Of a DNA stretch of 64,000 nucleotides, positions 61,601 through 64,000 are shown in pieces. The notes below the pieces were generated by a model, which saw only the letters and a program-made list of their open reading frames with translations, was not told the DNA's origin and did not search any database. Source of the stretch: Streptomyces daqingensis. GTDB taxonomy: Bacteria > Actinomycetota > Actinomycetes > Streptomycetales > Streptomycetaceae. The stretch covers positions 216,248-280,247 of the forward strand of contig NZ_BMMP01000010.1 of NCBI RefSeq assembly GCF_014645895.1, written 5' to 3'. Numbering within the stretch: the stretch's first letter is position 1; the number at the start of each line of letters is the position of its first letter. A program made the position numbers and the translations under genes.

Positions 61601-62041
61601 ATGACCAGTCCCGTGGACCTGCCCGAACTCCCCGAACTGCCCGGTGACGGGCTGCCGGGCCTCTTCGAGGGCACCGTCCCGCCCGGCGTGTACCGCTGCG
61701 ACTCCGTGGGCCCCGACGTCCTCATGCAGGCGGAGGCCGCGGACTGGATCGGCGCCGTCATCGACCTCAGCGACGTGACCACCAAGGTCGAGTTCATGGA
61801 CCGCTGCGCCACCGGTCTGGAACTTCCCGACTGGTTCGGACGCAACTGGGACGCGCTGGCCGACTCCCTCACCGACCTCTCCTGGTGGGGCGAGACCAAC
61901 GGCTACATGCTGATGACGGCCGGCTGGCCCGGCTTCGAGCAGGCAGACCCGGCCTCCGCCGCCACCGCCGTCAACGTCTTCACCGCGGCGGTGGGCTACT
62001 GGACGGTTCGCAGCGCCCCCCTCACCGTTCTCCTGGGCTGA
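61601..62041 (+). CDS. Barstar family protein
   Basis: This 146-residue protein has a barstar (barnase inhibitor-like) domain in its C-terminal two thirds. The signature LPDWFGRNWDALADSLTDLSWW is present in part near residue 70 (FGRNWDALADSL). The first 40 residues are Pro/Leu/Gly-rich and extra to classical barstar (about 90 residues). No guanyl-specific ribonuclease is encoded nearby, so the partner is unknown. No good Shine-Dalgarno; GGTGG lies ten bases before the ATG. Confidence 0.88.
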   Translation: MTSPVDLPELPELPGDGLPGLFEGTVPPGVYRCDSVGPDVLMQAEAADWIGAVIDLSDVTTKVEFMDRCATGLELPDWFGRNWDALADSLTDLSWWGETNGYMLMTAGWPGFEQADPASAATAVNVFTAAVGYWTVRSAPLTVLLG

Positions 62042-62092
62042 GCACGCCGAGGGGCGGCAGGCGAAGCGCCCACCGCCCCTCGTGAAGTCGGA

Positions 62093-62875
62093 TCAGAACC
62101 AGTTGCGCTGGCCCCCGACCTCCGTCAGCCACTGATTGATGAACGCGGTCCAGTCCGTCTGCTGGAAGTCCGTCAGGCTCACCTGGAACGCCCGGTACGA
62201 GTCACTGCCGCCGGTGAAGAGACCCGGCGCCTTGTCCATCTCCATGACGACGTCCATCTCCCTGCCGTCGGCCACGAAGGACAGCTCCACCTGCGAGAGC
62301 CCCCGGTACTGCTGCGGCGCCAGGAACTCGATTTCCTGGTAGAAGGGCAGCTGCTGGCGCGTGCCGCGGATCCGCCCCTTCTCCATGTCCGCCGACTTGA
62401 AGCGGAAGCCGAGGGCGCCGAAGGAGTCGAGGATCGCCTGCTGCGCGGGCAGGGCGTGCACGTTGACCGGGTCGATGTCGGTCGAGTCGACGGCCTGCGC
62501 GATGGCGAGCTCCGTCGAGACGCCGATGCTCATGCCCGTCAGCTGCTGCCCCATGAACATCGTGACGGGCGTCTCCCAGGGCACCTCCAGCTGGAACGGC
62601 ACCGTGTGCTTGGCACCCTCCTTCAGCTCGAGCGCGCCGCCGAGCTGCTGCCGGCCGAACTCGATGTTCTGCTTCATCTCCCCGTCGTTCGTCTCGACCT
62701 CGACCTTCGCCATGAGACCGACGGACAGCCCCTGGATCTGCTGGTCGACAGAGCCCGCCTCGATGTGCACCTCACCCTGGACCACCCCTCCCGGCACCAC
62801 GTTCGGCTCGTGCAGGACGGTGTCCACAGAGGCACTGCCTACGCCCAGACTCGCGAACAGCTTCTTGAAACCCAT
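62093..62875 (-). CDS. Sporulation protein Spo0M-like (arrestin fold)
   Basis: This 260-residue protein starts MGFKKLFASLGVGSASVDTVL and has the Spo0M pattern: LHEPNVVPGGVVQGEVHIEAGS, then VPFQLEVPWETPVT and a C-terminal ending in WTAFINQWL near the end. Spo0M proteins have an arrestin-like fold and affect sporulation and cell division in Bacillus; the role in Streptomyces is uncertain. The start codon is followed by family-typical residues. Convergent with the barstar gene. Confidence 0.9.
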   Translation of the reverse strand: MGFKKLFASLGVGSASVDTVLHEPNVVPGGVVQGEVHIEAGSVDQQIQGLSVGLMAKVEVETNDGEMKQNIEFGRQQLGGALELKEGAKHTVPFQLEVPWETPVTMFMGQQLTGMSIGVSTELAIAQAVDSTDIDPVNVHALPAQQAILDSFGALGFRFKSADMEKGRIRGTRQQLPFYQEIEFLAPQQYRGLSQVELSFVADGREMDVVMEMDKAPGLFTGGSDSYRAFQVSLTDFQQTDWTAFINQWLTEVGGQRNWF

Positions 62876-63049
62876 CTCTCCAGTCCCTCCCAGGCGCAGC
62901 CTGTGTGTCTTCGCCGATCACTCGTGCGTGCTCTGCTACCAGTACGCCCGAGGAGGGCCGGCGGTTCCGCCCCGCACCGGAAAGCGCCCCGTTCTCGCGC
63001 ACTTGATGCGTCGGAAGCCGGAATCCCGGGTCGGTTACCCTCGGGCGGC

Positions 63050-63745
63050 ATGATCGCTGGCCGAGACCGTACGCGAAGGAACGACCCCAGCCACACACCG
63101 CTACCCCGTTCGTTCTTCGACCGCCCGGTGCTGGAGGTGGCCCCGCAACTGCTGGGCCGCTACCTGGTGCGGACGAGCGACGAGGGCTGCATCGTCCTCC
63201 GCCTCACCGAGGTGGAGGCGTACGCGGGGGAGGCGGACCCCGGATCGCACGCCTTCCGCGGCCTCACCCGCCGCAACGCCTCGATGTTCGGACCGCCCGG
63301 CCACGCGTACGTCTACTTCATCTACGGCATGTGGTTCAGCCTCAACCTCGTGTGCGGCGCGGAAGGCCACGCGAGCGGTGTCCTGCTGCGCGCAGGCGAG
63401 GTGATCACCGGGGCCGGGCTGGCCCGTGCGCGGCGTCCCAAGGCACGTAAGGACGCGGAGCTCGCCAAGGGGCCCGCCCGGCTCGCGACCGCCCTCGACG
63501 TCGACAAGTCCCTGAACGGAACGGATCTGTGCGGCGTCGACGAGAGCGCCCCGCTCCGTGTCCTCACCGGTGAGCCCGTACAGCAGAAGCAAGTGCGGAG
63601 CGGCCCCAGGACCGGTGTGGGCGGTGCCGGATCGGTCCACCCGTGGCGCTACTGGGCCGACGGCGACCCCACCGTGAGCCCGTACCGTCCGCACCAACCC
63701 AGGCGGCGCCAAAGCTCACTTGACTCCGATGGTCCCAAGGTCTAA
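63050..63745 (+). CDS. DNA-3-methyladenine glycosylase, AAG/MPG family
   Basis: This 231-residue base-excision enzyme belongs to the mammalian-type AAG family. Motifs are LEVAPQLLGRYLVR near residue 30, the catalytic Glu in RLTEVEAYAGEADPGSHAFRG (TEVEAY), NASMFGPPGHAYVYFIYGMW (given as GHAYVYFIYGM), and LAKGPARLATAL. Length matches bacterial members. No strong Shine-Dalgarno; TACCCT eight bases before the ATG may be a -10 element. Confidence 0.93.
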   Translation: MIAGRDRTRRNDPSHTPLPRSFFDRPVLEVAPQLLGRYLVRTSDEGCIVLRLTEVEAYAGEADPGSHAFRGLTRRNASMFGPPGHAYVYFIYGMWFSLNLVCGAEGHASGVLLRAGEVITGAGLARARRPKARKDAELAKGPARLATALDVDKSLNGTDLCGVDESAPLRVLTGEPVQQKQVRSGPRTGVGGAGSVHPWRYWADGDPTVSPYRPHQPRRRQSSLDSDGPKV

Positions 63746-64000
63746 CGTTGACCGAGTCGCTGAAACCGGGCAGGTCGTCCTCAGGCTCTCAAGCCGGGCG
63801 GATGCATCCGGAAGCGGCCAAACACTACCTACGATTTCCCCAACGGGTCGTTAATTGGCGTGCCATAAACGTCCCTGAAGGTTCCGATTAGGAGCCGGGA
63901 AGGAAATCCGCTAAAGTAGTGGACACCGAGAGGGAAGCGCCCGGAGTGGCCTGTGAAAGGGTTGCGATGGAAGCGTCCGTTCTTTGAGAACTCAACAGCG
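63746..64000 (+). promoter_or_regulatory. Promoter and leader region of an rRNA operon (16S start lies beyond the window)
   Basis: The region is AT-rich relative to the genome and carries several promoter-like elements, including TTGACC at 63748-63753, TACGAT at 63830-63835 and TAAAGT at 63912-63917 (within CCGCTAAAGTAGTGG). The end, GTTCTTTGAGAACTCAACAG around 63979-63998, is the boxA-like antitermination leader typical of Streptomyces rrn operons just before 16S rRNA. No rRNA sequence itself is inside the window. Confidence 0.88.

Overview
This window is a high-GC (about 72%) actinobacterial chromosome segment, almost certainly from Streptomyces. The evidence is strong third-position GC bias, frequent GTG and TTG starts, many overlapping stop/start junctions, and a gene order that matches the conserved core of Streptomyces coelicolor as I remember it (cobalamin genes, pit, gbn, acetate symporter, moaA, tyrS, fabG-fabI, serB, FHA-ABC transporter, SPFH protein). 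The far right end is the leader of an rRNA operon. I see no insertion sequence, prophage, CRISPR array, tRNA or attachment site; this is ordinary vertically inherited core.

Layout, left to right. 1-2474: the end of an amidohydrolase and an amidase. 2668-8761: a small unknown protein, then a malonate module (GntR/FadR regulator divergent from a MatC-like carrier, a MatB-like malonyl-CoA synthetase and a fused AccD/AccA-type carboxyltransferase). 8805-17982: a minus-strand cobalamin operon (cobD-cobQ-chelatase-cobO-cobB-cobE-cobC) in which every junction overlaps or nearly overlaps, led by a cobalamin riboswitch. 18130-19851: low-affinity phosphate transporter Pit with a small membrane protein, behind a PHO box. 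20016-27482: class II aldolase, alpha/beta hydrolase, an unknown, a VOC protein, an ABC-F ATPase preceded by a leaderless 7-codon reading frame, a Gbn-like GATC-binding nucleoid protein whose upstream region is rich in GATC, and an enoyl-CoA hydratase behind a large palindrome. 27589-31042: an Asp23/AmaP-type envelope module. 31055-40169: SDR, SURF1, DEDDh exonuclease with BRCT, sterol desaturase-like protein, subtilase, acetate symporter pair, moaA. 40152-49817: small proteins, tyrS, fabG-fabI, a GntR regulator divergent from a CynX-type transporter with its 38-residue partner, sixA, serB. 50078-63745: FHA-ABC exporter, SLT-like secreted protein, two-component pair, orphan ABC ATPase, NfeD-SPFH pair, TSUP transporter, HNH protein, YbhB, barstar, Spo0M and 3-methyladenine glycosylase. 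63746-64000: rrn promoter/leader.

How the genes work together. The malonate module would import malonate, activate it to malonyl-CoA and possibly carboxylate or decarboxylate acyl-CoAs, feeding fatty acid or polyketide synthesis. The cobalamin operon covers the late steps (chelation, a,c-amidation, adenosylation, cobyric acid formation, aminopropanol arm) under B12 feedback. The Asp23/AmaP block looks like a complete membrane-anchored stress module.

The most interesting regulatory signals are: the composite palindrome covering the ribosome binding site of the enoyl-CoA hydratase; the GATC cluster before the Gbn-like gene; the leaderless mini-ORF before the ABC-F gene; a recurrent architecture of a -10-like TANNNT hexamer six or seven bases before a start codon without Shine-Dalgarno; and three stacked hairpins before a small cysteine-containing protein. 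No wholly new multi-gene system is evident; the Asp23/AmaP block and the small regulatory elements are the best leads.
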